DNA from: Oceanospirillaceae bacterium
Lineage (GTDB): Bacteria > Pseudomonadota > Gammaproteobacteria > Pseudomonadales > Oceanobacteraceae
DNA length: 64,000 nucleotides
Reading direction: 5' to 3'
Assembly (NCBI GenBank): GCA_002723385.1
Contig: PBNY01000093.1
Location: 1-64,000 of the forward strand
Part shown: positions 20,068 to 30,275 of the stretch, in pieces
Layout: each line of letters starts with the position of its first letter
Position numbering within the stretch: the stretch's first letter is position 1
Translations under genes and position numbers: made by a program
Notes under the pieces: model-generated
The model's input: only the letters and a program-made list of their open reading frames with translations
What the model was told of the DNA's origin: nothing
Database searches by the model: none

Positions 20068-21551
20068 TTAAGCGTCTCCTCGACAGGTGAGTTGTCAGCA
20101 ACGTTCAGGGTTGAAGAATCAAGGTAGGAACGGACGCCGGGCAATCCCAACGCCAGCCCCAGGGAAATACGGTTGCTCAGATGCTGGTATTGCAATGAAT
20201 GGGCACTGTCCTCCAGATCAAGGCGCGACTGTTTCACATTCAACAAGTCCCGCAGCGAAGCCAGCCCGGCCCGGTAGCGCAATACATAGCGGGATTCATT
20301 GTCACGTGCGCTGCCCAGAGCCACGTCAATGGCGGACATTCGCTGGACCAGAGCCCGTTCCTTGTCCAGTGCGTTCTCCACTTCGGTCACCGCTGTCAGC
20401 AGCGTCTCCCGATAGGACTGTGCGGCTTCGGCAACCGCATATTCGGCTTTTTGAGCGTTGGCTTTTAACTCACCACCGCGAAATAACGGTGCTGACAGTT
20501 GTCCCAACAGGCTCCAGAGAGGGTTTTGAAACAGGGCTTCCGAAGGGGAGGTGGCGCTGTCGCTATACGCTGCGGTCAGGCTCAAACTCGGCAGCATGTC
20601 CTTGTATGCAACGTCGCGGCTGAATTCAGCCGCTTCCAGCCCATGCCACGCAGCCTGCAAATCCGGCCGCCGTTCAAGCGTCTGTTCTGGCAATTCGGCA
20701 ACGGGCATGGCGACTGTGGGAAATTCATCGGCCAGCGAAAAGCCCAGCGCCTGAAGCTCACCATCCGTTGCAACGCCAACCAAACCTCTCAAGGTACGGC
20801 GAGCCTCGGCCAGCTGATACTGGTCGTCTGCCAGAGTCGATCGGGCGGACGCCAATGAGGATCGAGCGCTGTCCAGGTCATCCACTGAGCCAATACCCGT
20901 GCGATAACGCTGAACGGTCGACTGATGGTTCTGTTCGAGTGCCTCGACACGCTGTTGTTGAACCTGCAAGGACTTGTTCAAATGAATCAGAGTCAGCCAG
21001 GCGTCAATCAGACTCGCAACCAGTGAATCGCGAGCAGACTGGAACAATGCCTCCTGTTGCGCCACATCCGCCAGTGCAGCGGCGTGGCTGTCATCCAGTT
21101 TTGACCATAAATCCAGCTCCCAACTCACCGACACTTCGGCAGTGAACCGGTCGTCACTGGCCTCAGTCCGCTGGCCAGAAAAACCGAGGTCTGCGTCTGG
21201 CAATCGACTCGCGGCTGTTACCCGCGCCTGCGCCCTGGCTTGCTTGAGGGTGTACAAGGTCTGCTGCAAACCCGGATTGGCCTGCAGGCTCTTGCTGATC
21301 AGGTCAGCGAGCTGTGAGTCATCCAGCAGTTCGCTCAGGCTGACCGTCGCTGTTGCTGGATTCACCGCCTCTTGCTTACTGGCCAGGTTGTTCCCCAGCG
21401 CATCGCGCTCTGAGACCACCGGTTCCCGATAATCTGTCCGGGTCGAAAAACCCGAACAGCCCGCCAACAGAGATGTGAGCACCAGTGCTCCCACTACCTT
21501 CAGTCGAACAGCTGAGGGTCGTACCCGAAAAAAGCCTCGCCGTAAGGCCAT
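20064..21551 (-). CDS. Outer membrane efflux lipoprotein (NodT/TolC-like)
   Basis: LTSLLAGCSGF lipobox, repeated OEP domain. Confidence 0.9.
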   Translation of the reverse strand: MALRRGFFRVRPSAVRLKVVGALVLTSLLAGCSGFSTRTDYREPVVSERDALGNNLASKQEAVNPATATVSLSELLDDSQLADLISKSLQANPGLQQTLYTLKQARAQARVTAASRLPDADLGFSGQRTEASDDRFTAEVSVSWELDLWSKLDDSHAAALADVAQQEALFQSARDSLVASLIDAWLTLIHLNKSLQVQQQRVEALEQNHQSTVQRYRTGIGSVDDLDSARSSLASARSTLADDQYQLAEARRTLRGLVGVATDGELQALGFSLADEFPTVAMPVAELPEQTLERRPDLQAAWHGLEAAEFSRDVAYKDMLPSLSLTAAYSDSATSPSEALFQNPLWSLLGQLSAPLFRGGELKANAQKAEYAVAEAAQSYRETLLTAVTEVENALDKERALVQRMSAIDVALGSARDNESRYVLRYRAGLASLRDLLNVKQSRLDLEDSAHSLQYQHLSNRISLGLALGLPGVRSYLDSSTLNVADNSPVEETLK

Positions 21552-21629
21552 AACATACGCTCCGTATTCAAATTACGGACATGCTATGCAACCACCGGTT
21601 ATCGGAGGGTTAACGAATGAGAGGAACAA

Positions 21630-22658
21630 TCAGTTTGCAAGCTCACGGCGAACGATGTCCGTGCCAGCACTTAATGCATTCAGCTTGCCTCGGGCAACTT
21701 CACGAGACAGCGGCGCCATACCGCAGTTGGTGCAGGGATAGAGCTTGTCGGCGTCGACGTATTGCAGCGCCTTGCGCAGAGTTGCGGCGACTTCCTCTGG
21801 TGTTTCAACGGTGTTGGTGGCCACATCAATGGCGCCGACCATGATCTTCTTGCCACGCACCAGCTCCAGCAGCTCGATCGGTACACGTGAGTTGTGACAC
21901 TCCAGCGAGATGATGTCGATACTGGATTGTTGCAGCCGGGGGAAAACCTCTTCGTACTGACGCCATTCGGAACCCAGGGTTTTCTTCCAGTCAGTATTGG
22001 CCTTGATGCCGTAACCGTAGCAAATATGCACGGCGGTTTCGCATTTCAATCCTTCAATAGCTTTCTCCAGGCAGGCTATGCCCCAGGCGTTCACCTCATC
22101 GAAGAAGACGTTAAAAGCGGGTTCATCAAACTGGATGATGTCGACCCCGGCGGCTTCCAGTTCTTTGGCTTCCTGATTGAGGATTTTGGCAAATTCCCAG
22201 GCCAGTTTTTCGCGGCTTTTATAGTGATCGTCATACAGGGTGTCGATCATGGTCATCGGCCCCGGTAAGGCCCATTTGATGGTCTGATCAGTTTGCTGGC
22301 GCAGAAACCTGGCGTCCTCAACAAACACCGGTTTGGGGCGGCTCACCGGGCCAACCACTGTTGGCACACTGGCGTCGTAGCGGTCGCGGATTTTAACGGT
22401 CTGGCGCTTCTCGAAATCAACACCTTCCAGGTGTTCGATAAAGGTAGTAACGAAGTGCTGGCGGGTTTGTTCGCCGTCGCTGACGATATCGACCCCGGCG
22501 GATTGCTGTTCCTGCAATGACACGCGCAGTGCGTCCTGTTTGCCGCGTGTTAATTCGTCACCAGTCAGTTTCCAGGGCGACCAGAGTTTCTCGGGTTCTG
22601 CCAGCCAGGAGGGCTTGGGCAAACTGCCCGCAGTGGATGTGGGCAATAATGTTTTCAT
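21630..22658 (-). CDS. mesD: Core-MetE folate-independent methionine synthase, MesD type
   Basis: MKTLLPTSTAGSLPKPSWLAEPEKLWSPWK...; MetE C-terminal-like; adjacent to a DUF1852 gene. The ORF track extends to 22865 but the ATG at 22658 is the likely start. Confidence 0.85.
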   Translation of the reverse strand: MKTLLPTSTAGSLPKPSWLAEPEKLWSPWKLTGDELTRGKQDALRVSLQEQQSAGVDIVSDGEQTRQHFVTTFIEHLEGVDFEKRQTVKIRDRYDASVPTVVGPVSRPKPVFVEDARFLRQQTDQTIKWALPGPMTMIDTLYDDHYKSREKLAWEFAKILNQEAKELEAAGVDIIQFDEPAFNVFFDEVNAWGIACLEKAIEGLKCETAVHICYGYGIKANTDWKKTLGSEWRQYEEVFPRLQQSSIDIISLECHNSRVPIELLELVRGKKIMVGAIDVATNTVETPEEVAATLRKALQYVDADKLYPCTNCGMAPLSREVARGKLNALSAGTDIVRRELAN

Positions 22659-22749
22659 AATAAATACTGCTTTATATTCGGTTTGAACAAGTCTCCCCGC
22701 TGCTAGCCGATCATCGGCAGAGCGGGGAATAAAGAAATATGACGAGACC

Positions 22750-23727
22750 TTAAATCGCGCAGTTCGCAGACCACTGTGCCAGCACCGACTGATACGGCTT
22801 GATGAAATTCTCTTCAGCAAATTTGCCCTGCTGGATCGCCAATTGACTGCGCTCTTCGCGGTCATACACGATTTGCGTCAGCGAGTGATCGAGGTTTTTC
22901 AAATCCGGCTGATAACACTTTCCGGCCACAGCATTGGCGTTGTAAATCTCGGGGCGATAAATCTTCTGGAAGGTTTCCATGGTGCTGATGGTGCTGATCA
23001 ACTCCAGGTTGGTGTAGTCGTTCAGCAAGTCTCCAAAGAAATAAAAGGCCAGCGGCGCAACGCTGTTTGGCGGCATAAAGTAGCGCACCTGCAGACCCAT
23101 CTTCCTGAAATACTGCTCGGTCAACGACGACTCATTGGGCACATATTCAAAGCCCAGCACCGGATGCTGGTTTTCGGTTCGATGGTAGACCTTGTTGTCG
23201 GAGACGCTGAGGCAAATCACCGGAAGCTTGGTGAAATGCTGCTTGTAAACCTCCGAATTGACGAAGTACTTAAACAGCTTGCCGTGGAGGTCGCCGAAGT
23301 CATCCGGGATGCTGAATGTCGGCTGGTCCCGGTTGTGGTCCAGCAACAACACACTGAAGTCGTAGTCCCGGACGTAGGACGAAAAGTTATTTCCAACAAT
23401 GCCTTCGATGCGTTCGTTGGTGTTGCGATCCAGAATGTTGGTTTTCAATATTTCAATGGAGGGAAAGCTCTGGTCACTGCCTTCGATATCCATATCGACA
23501 GAGATGATTTCCAGCTCCACTGCATAGCGGTCACCGTTGGGGTTATCCCAATGCGCCATCGCATTAAAACTGTTGTCGATCATCATCAGGGCATTACGCA
23601 GGTTGTTCTGACGGCGCTCGCCGCGAGCCAGATTGGCGAAATTGGTGGTAATGCGAGTGCTGTCAGACGGACGATAGTTTTCGTCGAAACCAATACTCTT
23701 GATAGAAAAAGTAAAACCTGTGCTCAT
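22750..23727 (-). CDS. mesX: DUF1852 protein, MesX
   Basis: FTFSIKSIGFDENYRPSDSTRITTNFANLARGERRQNNLRNAL; adjacent to mesD. Confidence 0.88.
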   Translation of the reverse strand: MSTGFTFSIKSIGFDENYRPSDSTRITTNFANLARGERRQNNLRNALMMIDNSFNAMAHWDNPNGDRYAVELEIISVDMDIEGSDQSFPSIEILKTNILDRNTNERIEGIVGNNFSSYVRDYDFSVLLLDHNRDQPTFSIPDDFGDLHGKLFKYFVNSEVYKQHFTKLPVICLSVSDNKVYHRTENQHPVLGFEYVPNESSLTEQYFRKMGLQVRYFMPPNSVAPLAFYFFGDLLNDYTNLELISTISTMETFQKIYRPEIYNANAVAGKCYQPDLKNLDHSLTQIVYDREERSQLAIQQGKFAEENFIKPYQSVLAQWSANCAI

Positions 23728-24014
23728 GATGATCCGATGTCCTGTTTTCCGGGATAAACCCTGAATGGCTTTCTTGCTCTTCCCGTGTTGAGAGCAGAGT
23801 GTGTTTTATACCCGGATCAGATCATGAGTAAAATTGTTTATATCTCATAAAAACATGAGACCACCTCATAAAGGCTCAGGATTTGACGCATCTTTCCCAT
23901 CCGGCAGGCACAACCCCTGTGGCTGTTTATCAATTCTGGCACCCGGTTAATGGATGCTTTTGCATTCGTACACAGCGCCCATATACTGTATAAAAAAACA
24001 GTTCAGGATATTTC

Positions 24015-26018
24015 ATGCGCCTGTTTATCGCCGAGAAACCCTCATTGGGCCGAGCCATTGCCGCTGTGCTTCCCAAGCCGCATAACAAGGGTGAGGGCTT
24101 TATTCGCGCCTCGAACGGCGATGTGGTCAGCTGGTGCATTGGCCACTTGCTGGAGCAGGCGGAGCCGGAAACCTATAACCCGGTGTTCAAACAGTGGCAG
24201 CTGGATCACCTACCCATCATGCCGGATCAATGGCAGCTACAACCCAAGTCCCAGACCCGCAAGCAACTGTCGGTGTTACGCAAACTGGTGAAAGAAGCCG
24301 GTGAACTGGTACACGCCGGAGACCCCGACCGTGAAGGCCAGTTACTGGTCGATGAAGTGATCAGCTATCTCAAGGTACCGAATCAGAAACGGCGCAGTAT
24401 GAAGCGACTGTTAGTCAGTGATCTGAACCCGCAAGCGGTCAGCCGGGCACTGGGCCAATTGCGCTCGAACCAGGATTTTGTGCCCTTGTCCACATCGGCA
24501 CTGGCCCGTAGCCGGGCCGACTGGTTGTACGGCATCAATCTGACGCGGGCCTGCACCATTCGTGGCCGTCAGGGCGGCTTGAAACAGGTGTTATCCGTAG
24601 GGCGGGTGCAAACGCCGGTACTGGGGCTGGTTGTACGGCGTGATCAGGAAATCCACCAGTTTGTCAGCCACCCCTACTACGAAGTGCGAGCGGCGATTCA
24701 CCTGACGCCAGATGCCCCACTGAGCTTTTACGCTCGCTGGCAACCCAGTGACGCCTGTGCTCCGCATCAGGATGAGGAAGGCCGGGTGCTGAACCCGAAA
24801 CTGGCCGAAACCGTTGCCCGTCGCATTCGCAACCAGCCCGCTACGGTCGATAAGGTGGAACGCAAGGAAAAGCAACAGGCCGCACCACTCCCCTTCAACC
24901 TCTCGACCCTGCAAATCAGCGCTGCGAAAGCCTTCGGACTCAGCGCCCAGCAGGTACTGGACGGGTGTCAGAACCTGTATGAAAAGCATCAGTTGATTAC
25001 CTACCCGCGTTCGGATTGCAGCTATTTACCCTCCGATCACTTCGCCCAGCGTCAGTCGGTGGTCAATGCCATCGCCAGCACCAGGAGTACCCAACTCAAC
25101 GATGTAATTCAGAATGTCGATTTGTCGCGGCGCAGCAAAGCCTGGAACGACAGCCAGGTCGACGCCCACCACGCCATTATCCCCACTGAGAAAACGGCCA
25201 ATCTGAACAACTTGCCCAGAGCCGAGCAGCAGCTCTACCAGATGATTGCCCGGCAGTATCTGTTGCAGTTTTATCCGCCTTTTCGTTATGCCGATACCCG
25301 GGTTGAATTGATCATCGACGGGGGTCGCTTTGTCGCAACCGAACGGGAAACGCTTGATCCCGGCTGGAAAGCGGCGATGCCGACCCGCTCCGGCAATGCC
25401 AATGAGCATGGCAGTTCCGACTCAGCGGATGGCGAGACGCGCAAACAGCCACTGCCCAAACTGGAACCACAGCAGGCCGTCTGGAGTGGCGAGCCGCAGG
25501 TGGATGAAAAACACACCCAGCCTCCGGCGCACTTTACCGACGCCACCTTGCTGGCTGCGATGACCGGCATTAACCGCTTTGTGAAAGATCAGGCACTGAA
25601 GAAAATCCTGAAAGACACCGACGGACTGGGCACCGAAGCAACCCGCGCCAGCATTATCGAACTGCTGTTCAAACGACAGTTTTTACAGCGTCAGGGCAAA
25701 CAGATACGAGCCACAGAACTGGGCAGCGCCCTGATCAACACCCTGCCGGAATCCACCACCGTGCCGGACATGACCGCCCACTGGGAACGACAACTGAGTG
25801 ATATCAGTGACCGACAGCTGAACTATCAGGGCTTTATGAACCCGTTACAGAACCGCCTGCAACAGCTGGTTGGGGAAGCCGCACAAATTGATACCCAGGC
25901 GTTTGCGGGCATCAGGATGAACACACCATCCCGGAAAAAGAGGCGACAGGGCAAGCCTTCCAGCGTAAAAAAGAAGTCACCAACTCGTCAGAACGTCCGA
26001 AGCAAGTCTGAGCACTGA
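24015..26018 (+). CDS. topB: DNA topoisomerase III
   Basis: MRLFIAEKPSLGRAIAAVLP...; GINLTRACTIRGRQGG; LITYPRSDCSYLP. Confidence 0.95.
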   Translation: MRLFIAEKPSLGRAIAAVLPKPHNKGEGFIRASNGDVVSWCIGHLLEQAEPETYNPVFKQWQLDHLPIMPDQWQLQPKSQTRKQLSVLRKLVKEAGELVHAGDPDREGQLLVDEVISYLKVPNQKRRSMKRLLVSDLNPQAVSRALGQLRSNQDFVPLSTSALARSRADWLYGINLTRACTIRGRQGGLKQVLSVGRVQTPVLGLVVRRDQEIHQFVSHPYYEVRAAIHLTPDAPLSFYARWQPSDACAPHQDEEGRVLNPKLAETVARRIRNQPATVDKVERKEKQQAAPLPFNLSTLQISAAKAFGLSAQQVLDGCQNLYEKHQLITYPRSDCSYLPSDHFAQRQSVVNAIASTRSTQLNDVIQNVDLSRRSKAWNDSQVDAHHAIIPTEKTANLNNLPRAEQQLYQMIARQYLLQFYPPFRYADTRVELIIDGGRFVATERETLDPGWKAAMPTRSGNANEHGSSDSADGETRKQPLPKLEPQQAVWSGEPQVDEKHTQPPAHFTDATLLAAMTGINRFVKDQALKKILKDTDGLGTEATRASIIELLFKRQFLQRQGKQIRATELGSALINTLPESTTVPDMTAHWERQLSDISDRQLNYQGFMNPLQNRLQQLVGEAAQIDTQAFAGIRMNTPSRKKRRQGKPSSVKKKSPTRQNVRSKSEH

Positions 26019-26155
26019 ACACAGATCAATATTTCTTCGAACTAATTGGTCAAACCTGTCTCAATATGCTCATGACTTTCATGGCCAGAAGCACCTGTTT
26101 CTGGCTATTCTGACTGAGTGGGAAGCCTGAAAGCGCTTTCGATATCCCAGAAAGG

Positions 26156-26461
26156 ATGGAGAACAGGATGCCCAGAATATTCTTGTATGTTGGATTGTTG
26201 CTCCTGCTCGACCTTACTTCCGACAGGTCTGAGGTTGCATCATTTTCCAATCAGCTCGATGAGCTACAGGTACAGTCCGAACCTGCTGATATTCGCTTGC
26301 TGGCGGATATTGATACCGATCAGGATTCGATCCAGGGCTCTGCTGACTTCAGAAAGCCATGCTGCTCCATAAGCTTGCAGCCAGGGCATCTATTACCACT
26401 GACTCCGTTTACCCCACTGCATTTTCTTCATATTCGGGCACCCCCTGTTTTCAGCGTTTGA
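26156..26461 (+). CDS. possible small secreted protein
   Basis: 101 aa with N-terminal hydrophobic segment and a plausible RBS (AAAGGATGGAGAAC); no homology recognised. Confidence 0.3.
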   Translation: MENRMPRIFLYVGLLLLLDLTSDRSEVASFSNQLDELQVQSEPADIRLLADIDTDQDSIQGSADFRKPCCSISLQPGHLLPLTPFTPLHFLHIRAPPVFSV

Positions 26462-26561
26462 TAACGATCTACCGGTTATGCCGGTTAGCAATACCAATAC
26501 ATCAATCGACATCAAACGCTGCCGGTCTGAACCAGGCCTGCAGCCATAAGGAAACCTGACT

Positions 26562-27116
26562 ATGACTCATTTAACTCTGCATTCCGTATCAGCCATTGAC
26601 GAGCTGGCCTGGCCTGAAAGCCCCTTTCAGCTGACTCTGGAAAGCCCGGCAACTACTTTTTTTACTGACTTTACCGTGAGTGAACCATTGGTAATCAAGT
26701 CAAATATCAAAGCTGCTGCGGCCCGCAAGGTCATGCTGAAAACACATGTACGTCTGAAACTGGTGGTGAACGACAAGAAACAGTTCGTGGGGATCATTTC
26801 ATCGGAAGATCTGAGTGAACAAAATCTGCTCCGCACTGCCGGAGCCATGAATCACGATGATCTGATGGTGACTGACCTGATGACCCGTAAACAGGACTTG
26901 CTTGCTCTCAGTCTGACAGAAGTGGATCAAAGCTCTATCGGGGATATTGTGAACTTCCTGAAAGACAATCATCGCCAGCATTGTCTGGTCATTGATGGTG
27001 CTAACCATAAAATACGCGGCATTTTTTCAGCCAGTGATATATCCCGGAAACTCAAGTTACCTGTGAATATTCAGGAGCAATCCAGCTTCTACAAGGTGTT
27101 TGCAGCAGTCTCCTGA
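26562..27116 (+). CDS. CBS-domain protein
   Basis: Two CBS-like segments: FVGIISSEDLSEQ and IRGIFSASDISRKL. Confidence 0.85.
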   Translation: MTHLTLHSVSAIDELAWPESPFQLTLESPATTFFTDFTVSEPLVIKSNIKAAAARKVMLKTHVRLKLVVNDKKQFVGIISSEDLSEQNLLRTAGAMNHDDLMVTDLMTRKQDLLALSLTEVDQSSIGDIVNFLKDNHRQHCLVIDGANHKIRGIFSASDISRKLKLPVNIQEQSSFYKVFAAVS

Positions 27117-27295
27117 CTCTAGCGGAACGGCGGCCAGTCAGCAGACTGAGCTGCCGTTCAAGCAGATTCCATTCAGGATTCAGCAACGCACTGACTTACC
27201 TAAACCCCAAATTGTCTTACATACAAAAAACCAAGCGTTTATGGAAAGATTGACGCATTTCCAACGCTCCTACGGTTTGGAATGTTGTTGATTCT

Positions 27296-27775
27296 TGTAG
27301 GGGCGACCTCCCATGGCTACCCGTTGTATGTTCCGGGCCGGGATGGGACCCGGCCCCTACGTATGAATCTGTTTCTCCGCCCGTCTCAACCGATTAACGT
27401 ATTTTCATCGATCTCGTAGGCGCGACCTCCCATGGTCGCCCTACGTATGTTCCAGGCCGGGATGGGACCCGGCCCCTACGTATGAATCTGTTTCTCCGCC
27501 CGTCTCAACCGATTAACGTATTTTCATCGATCTCGTAGGGGCAACCTCCCATGGTTGCCCTACGTATGTTCCAGGCCGGGATGGGACCCGGCCGCTACGG
27601 TTTGGAATGTTGTTGATTCTTGTAGGGGCAACCTCCCATGGTTGCCCTAGGTATGTTCCAGGCCGGGATGGGACCCGGCCCCTACGGTTTGGAATATTGT
27701 TGATTCTTGTAGGGGCAACCTCCCATGGTTGCCCTTGGTATGTTCCGGGTCGGGATGGGACCCGGCCCCTGCGTT
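27296..27775. repeat. REP-like element array (about 10 hairpins) with duplicated spacers
   Basis: Alternating GTAGGGGC(G/A)ACCTCCCATGGT(C/T)GCCC and GGGCCGGGATGGGACCCGGCCCCTACG; 119-bp period between 27361 and 27480. Confidence 0.9.
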
Positions 27776-27843
27776 TGAGTGTATTTATTCATCGCCGTGC
27801 ATATGGATGTATCTACCCTTGGCTTTCAATGGCCCTGAACCAA

Positions 27844-28098
27844 TCAGTCACTTTCGCCCCATAGATATTCGTCGATTTCTTTCATCAGAAATGCGTTGTC
27901 GGAGACGTTGGCAGCGACGGCTTCGGCTTCTTCACGAGTGTAGCCATGCAGGGTAAAGCTGGTACTTCCAGCTGGGTCACCGTCGTAGACCAGCTGGATA
28001 ATCAGCAGCCAGTCGTCCATGGAGTGGGTGGGACGGAGTTCAATGGCGGCCTGAAGTCGGCCTTCAAGCAAGGTGATGTAGTGTTGCGATTCATCCAT
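27844..28098 (-). CDS. hypothetical nif-operon-tail protein
   Basis: 84 aa, abuts the hemerythrin gene. Confidence 0.6.
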   Translation of the reverse strand: MDESQHYITLLEGRLQAAIELRPTHSMDDWLLIIQLVYDGDPAGSTSFTLHGYTREEAEAVAANVSDNAFLMKEIDEYLWGESD

Positions 28099-28505
28099 CA
28101 GCTCGCCTCGTGCACGATGTCCGAGTAGACCTTGAGGTGTTGAACCAGTGCGGCGTCCATAGTGGTGACGTGAAGGCTGAACCAGCCCGGCAGTGTTTCC
28201 ATGGCGTAGGCGCGACAGAAGTTGATGCGTCCGCGGTCCAGTCGGGTCAGGAACTGTTCGAAGTCGCCCAGTACCCGCCGGTGTTCGCCCCGGTGTTCCG
28301 CTATCGCCGGATACTGGCTTTCTTCCATCAGCTGGTTTTCACGCTCGAAGTGGGCTTTTACTTCGTCGGCCAGCTGCCTGAACAGGGCCGGGAATTCCGC
28401 ATTGGATGCCTCCAGCACCTGATGCAACAGTTGCTCAAAGTTGGCGTGATCGCTGTCGATTTCCGGGTTGCCCAGCGCCGGGGCCAGGGTGTGGGAGGTT
28501 TCCAT
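28098..28505 (-). CDS. Hemerythrin-domain protein
   Basis: IDSDHANFEQLL...HFERENQLMEESQYPAIAEHRGEHRRVL...HVTTMDAAL: hemerythrin ligand pattern. Confidence 0.85.
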   Translation of the reverse strand: METSHTLAPALGNPEIDSDHANFEQLLHQVLEASNAEFPALFRQLADEVKAHFERENQLMEESQYPAIAEHRGEHRRVLGDFEQFLTRLDRGRINFCRAYAMETLPGWFSLHVTTMDAALVQHLKVYSDIVHEAS

Positions 28506-29047
28506 TATTGATTGATCCTCTCTGCGTCCGGGTAGAGTTCTTCATCGTCGGTTTCTTCCGACAGTGCCAGCGCCAGTTGGTACACCACGCTGCTGCCGAT
28601 TTCGTCGTCGGTATCCAGCTCCTGAAGCTTGTTGAGTACGGCCTCGGCACGGGCGATATTGCCCTGCCGCAAGCTGACAAACCCCAGCGCTTTCATGCTG
28701 TAGAGGTAGCAGCGAACATCTCCGGTTGCGCCTTTCCAGCTAGCCGATGTGGCCGTCAACTGTCGCCAGTCCCGGTCGATGCCAACCCGTTCTGCCGCTT
28801 GTGCCAGCACCTTGCAGATCAGAGCTTCGGCCTTGTCGTGTTGACCGTCATAGGCGTACATTTTGAACAGCGCAACCTGGGTTTCGAGCCGATGTGGCAA
28901 TTGCTCTATCACGATCTGTAACAGGCGTTCGGCCCGTTGCCAGTCATGCGTCACGTCGATCGGTTCTCGCATCAGTCGTTGCAGCTCCAGCGACGCCAGG
29001 GTGTCCTGATGAATCGGTGTATCCGCAAACAGGTCACGAATCTGCAT
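28505..29047 (-). CDS. TPR-like nif-associated protein
   Basis: 180 aa; helical repeats RAERLLQIVIEQLPHRLETQVALFKMYAYDGQHDKAEALICKVL. Confidence 0.65.
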   Translation of the reverse strand: MQIRDLFADTPIHQDTLASLELQRLMREPIDVTHDWQRAERLLQIVIEQLPHRLETQVALFKMYAYDGQHDKAEALICKVLAQAAERVGIDRDWRQLTATSASWKGATGDVRCYLYSMKALGFVSLRQGNIARAEAVLNKLQELDTDDEIGSSVVYQLALALSEETDDEELYPDAERINQ

Positions 29048-29510
29048 GGTCGACTCCTTGTTGATCGGCTGGCTGCCTAACGGGTAATAACCCCTGTTCC
29101 CTGAGCCGTGCCTTGAAGCGTTTCATCACCGGGCGGGAAATCGCGGTTTCTGCCAGTACCCGCGTTTCATAAATCTGATCCCGAATCTCTTCATCCAGTC
29201 GACCGTGCTGGGCCTTCCACGACAGCGCTTTTGCAATGCGTCGATGAATCGGCTGACCCAGGTGAATGCCCTTTTGCTGTCGCACAGCCAGATAAAGATG
29301 CGTCATGATGACCTTTTCCACATCCGGCATTTTGCATTTGCCATCCAGTACCTTGAGCATTACCGCGGTGGCGCAGTCCACTTCCGGCGGTGTGAGCACA
29401 TGCTCTGCTACCCAGTCGAGAACCTGAGTGGCATTCGGGCCCTGTCCCGGCGTCCGCGATGCATTGGACGAGCTGCTGCTCCCACCGCTGCTGATGTTCA
29501 GGCTTAACAT
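29034..29510 (-). CDS. hypothetical nif-associated protein
   Basis: 158 aa; lies between the TPR and LRV genes with overlaps. Confidence 0.6.
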   Translation of the reverse strand: MLSLNISSGGSSSSSNASRTPGQGPNATQVLDWVAEHVLTPPEVDCATAVMLKVLDGKCKMPDVEKVIMTHLYLAVRQQKGIHLGQPIHRRIAKALSWKAQHGRLDEEIRDQIYETRVLAETAISRPVMKRFKARLREQGLLPVRQPADQQGVDHADS

Positions 29511-30244
29511 GCGGTTGCGGACAGACGGCGAGCGACTGCCTCCCTTACCTCGACGTCCTCGTCATTCACCAACGGTTGCAGTGATTCCAGTGGCGCATTG
29601 GCCACGGCTTCGAGCCTGACCATCCAGTCCGGGTCTTGCAGCATCACCACCACATCTTCACCTGTCAGACGCGACGCCACGATTCGCCGCACTTCGGATT
29701 CCTGATCCCGTGCCATCATGGCCAATGTTTCGGTGGGAAGCCGCTCGGCCACTCGTTTGCGCACCTGGCGGTCAGGGTCTCGGATAAAGCGGAACAATCG
29801 GCCTGCCGGCAAGCGCTGAACCACGTAGGTGCGCACCAGATAGTCATCGTCTGTGGCCATCTCTTCGATCTGTTCAGCAGGCAAGCGATCTGCGACGGTG
29901 ATGCGTACTTCCCTGTCCGGGTCTTTCATCATGGCGTGTAGCTGATCCGGCGGTAGCCGATAGGCCACTGCCCGACGCACGGCCTCATCCGGGTCGCGAA
30001 TCATGCTGGCGATTGCCGCGACGGGTACGTAGCGAACGGCGATGGCACGACGCTCCCAGAAACCGTCGTTCAGGTATTTCGGGGCCAGCTCAGGGTTGTA
30101 ACGCAGGAAGCGGTCGATCTGGCGGCCGCTGTCGACCACCACACAGACATCACCGGGCACACAACGGCCCGCCAGCAGCAAGCTGGCGCGGTAACGACAT
30201 TGTCGGCAGTCGCCGATGGGCGTCAGATCGTTATCGTCATTCAT
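29504..30244 (-). CDS. LRV (leucine-rich repeat variant) protein with N-terminal 4Fe4S-type Cys cluster
   Basis: CRQCRYRASLLLAGRCVPGDVC followed by ~24-aa repeats (DPDxxVRxxVAxRLPxxxL). Confidence 0.88.
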   Translation of the reverse strand: MNDDNDLTPIGDCRQCRYRASLLLAGRCVPGDVCVVVDSGRQIDRFLRYNPELAPKYLNDGFWERRAIAVRYVPVAAIASMIRDPDEAVRRAVAYRLPPDQLHAMMKDPDREVRITVADRLPAEQIEEMATDDDYLVRTYVVQRLPAGRLFRFIRDPDRQVRKRVAERLPTETLAMMARDQESEVRRIVASRLTGEDVVVMLQDPDWMVRLEAVANAPLESLQPLVNDEDVEVREAVARRLSATAC

Positions 30245-30275
30245 GTCCGGTCTCCTGACGGTTAAAAGATTGTGA

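Noticed and set aside
26118-26559. Overlapping small ORFs between topB and the CBS gene
   Set aside because: Only 26156-26461 has a plausible signal-like N-terminus; the others overlap it in alternative frames with no supporting motif.
27296-27775. Possible CRISPR array
   Set aside because: Repeats are palindromes in alternating orientation with two stem types and duplicated spacers; no cas genes nearby. The REP/BIME explanation fits better.
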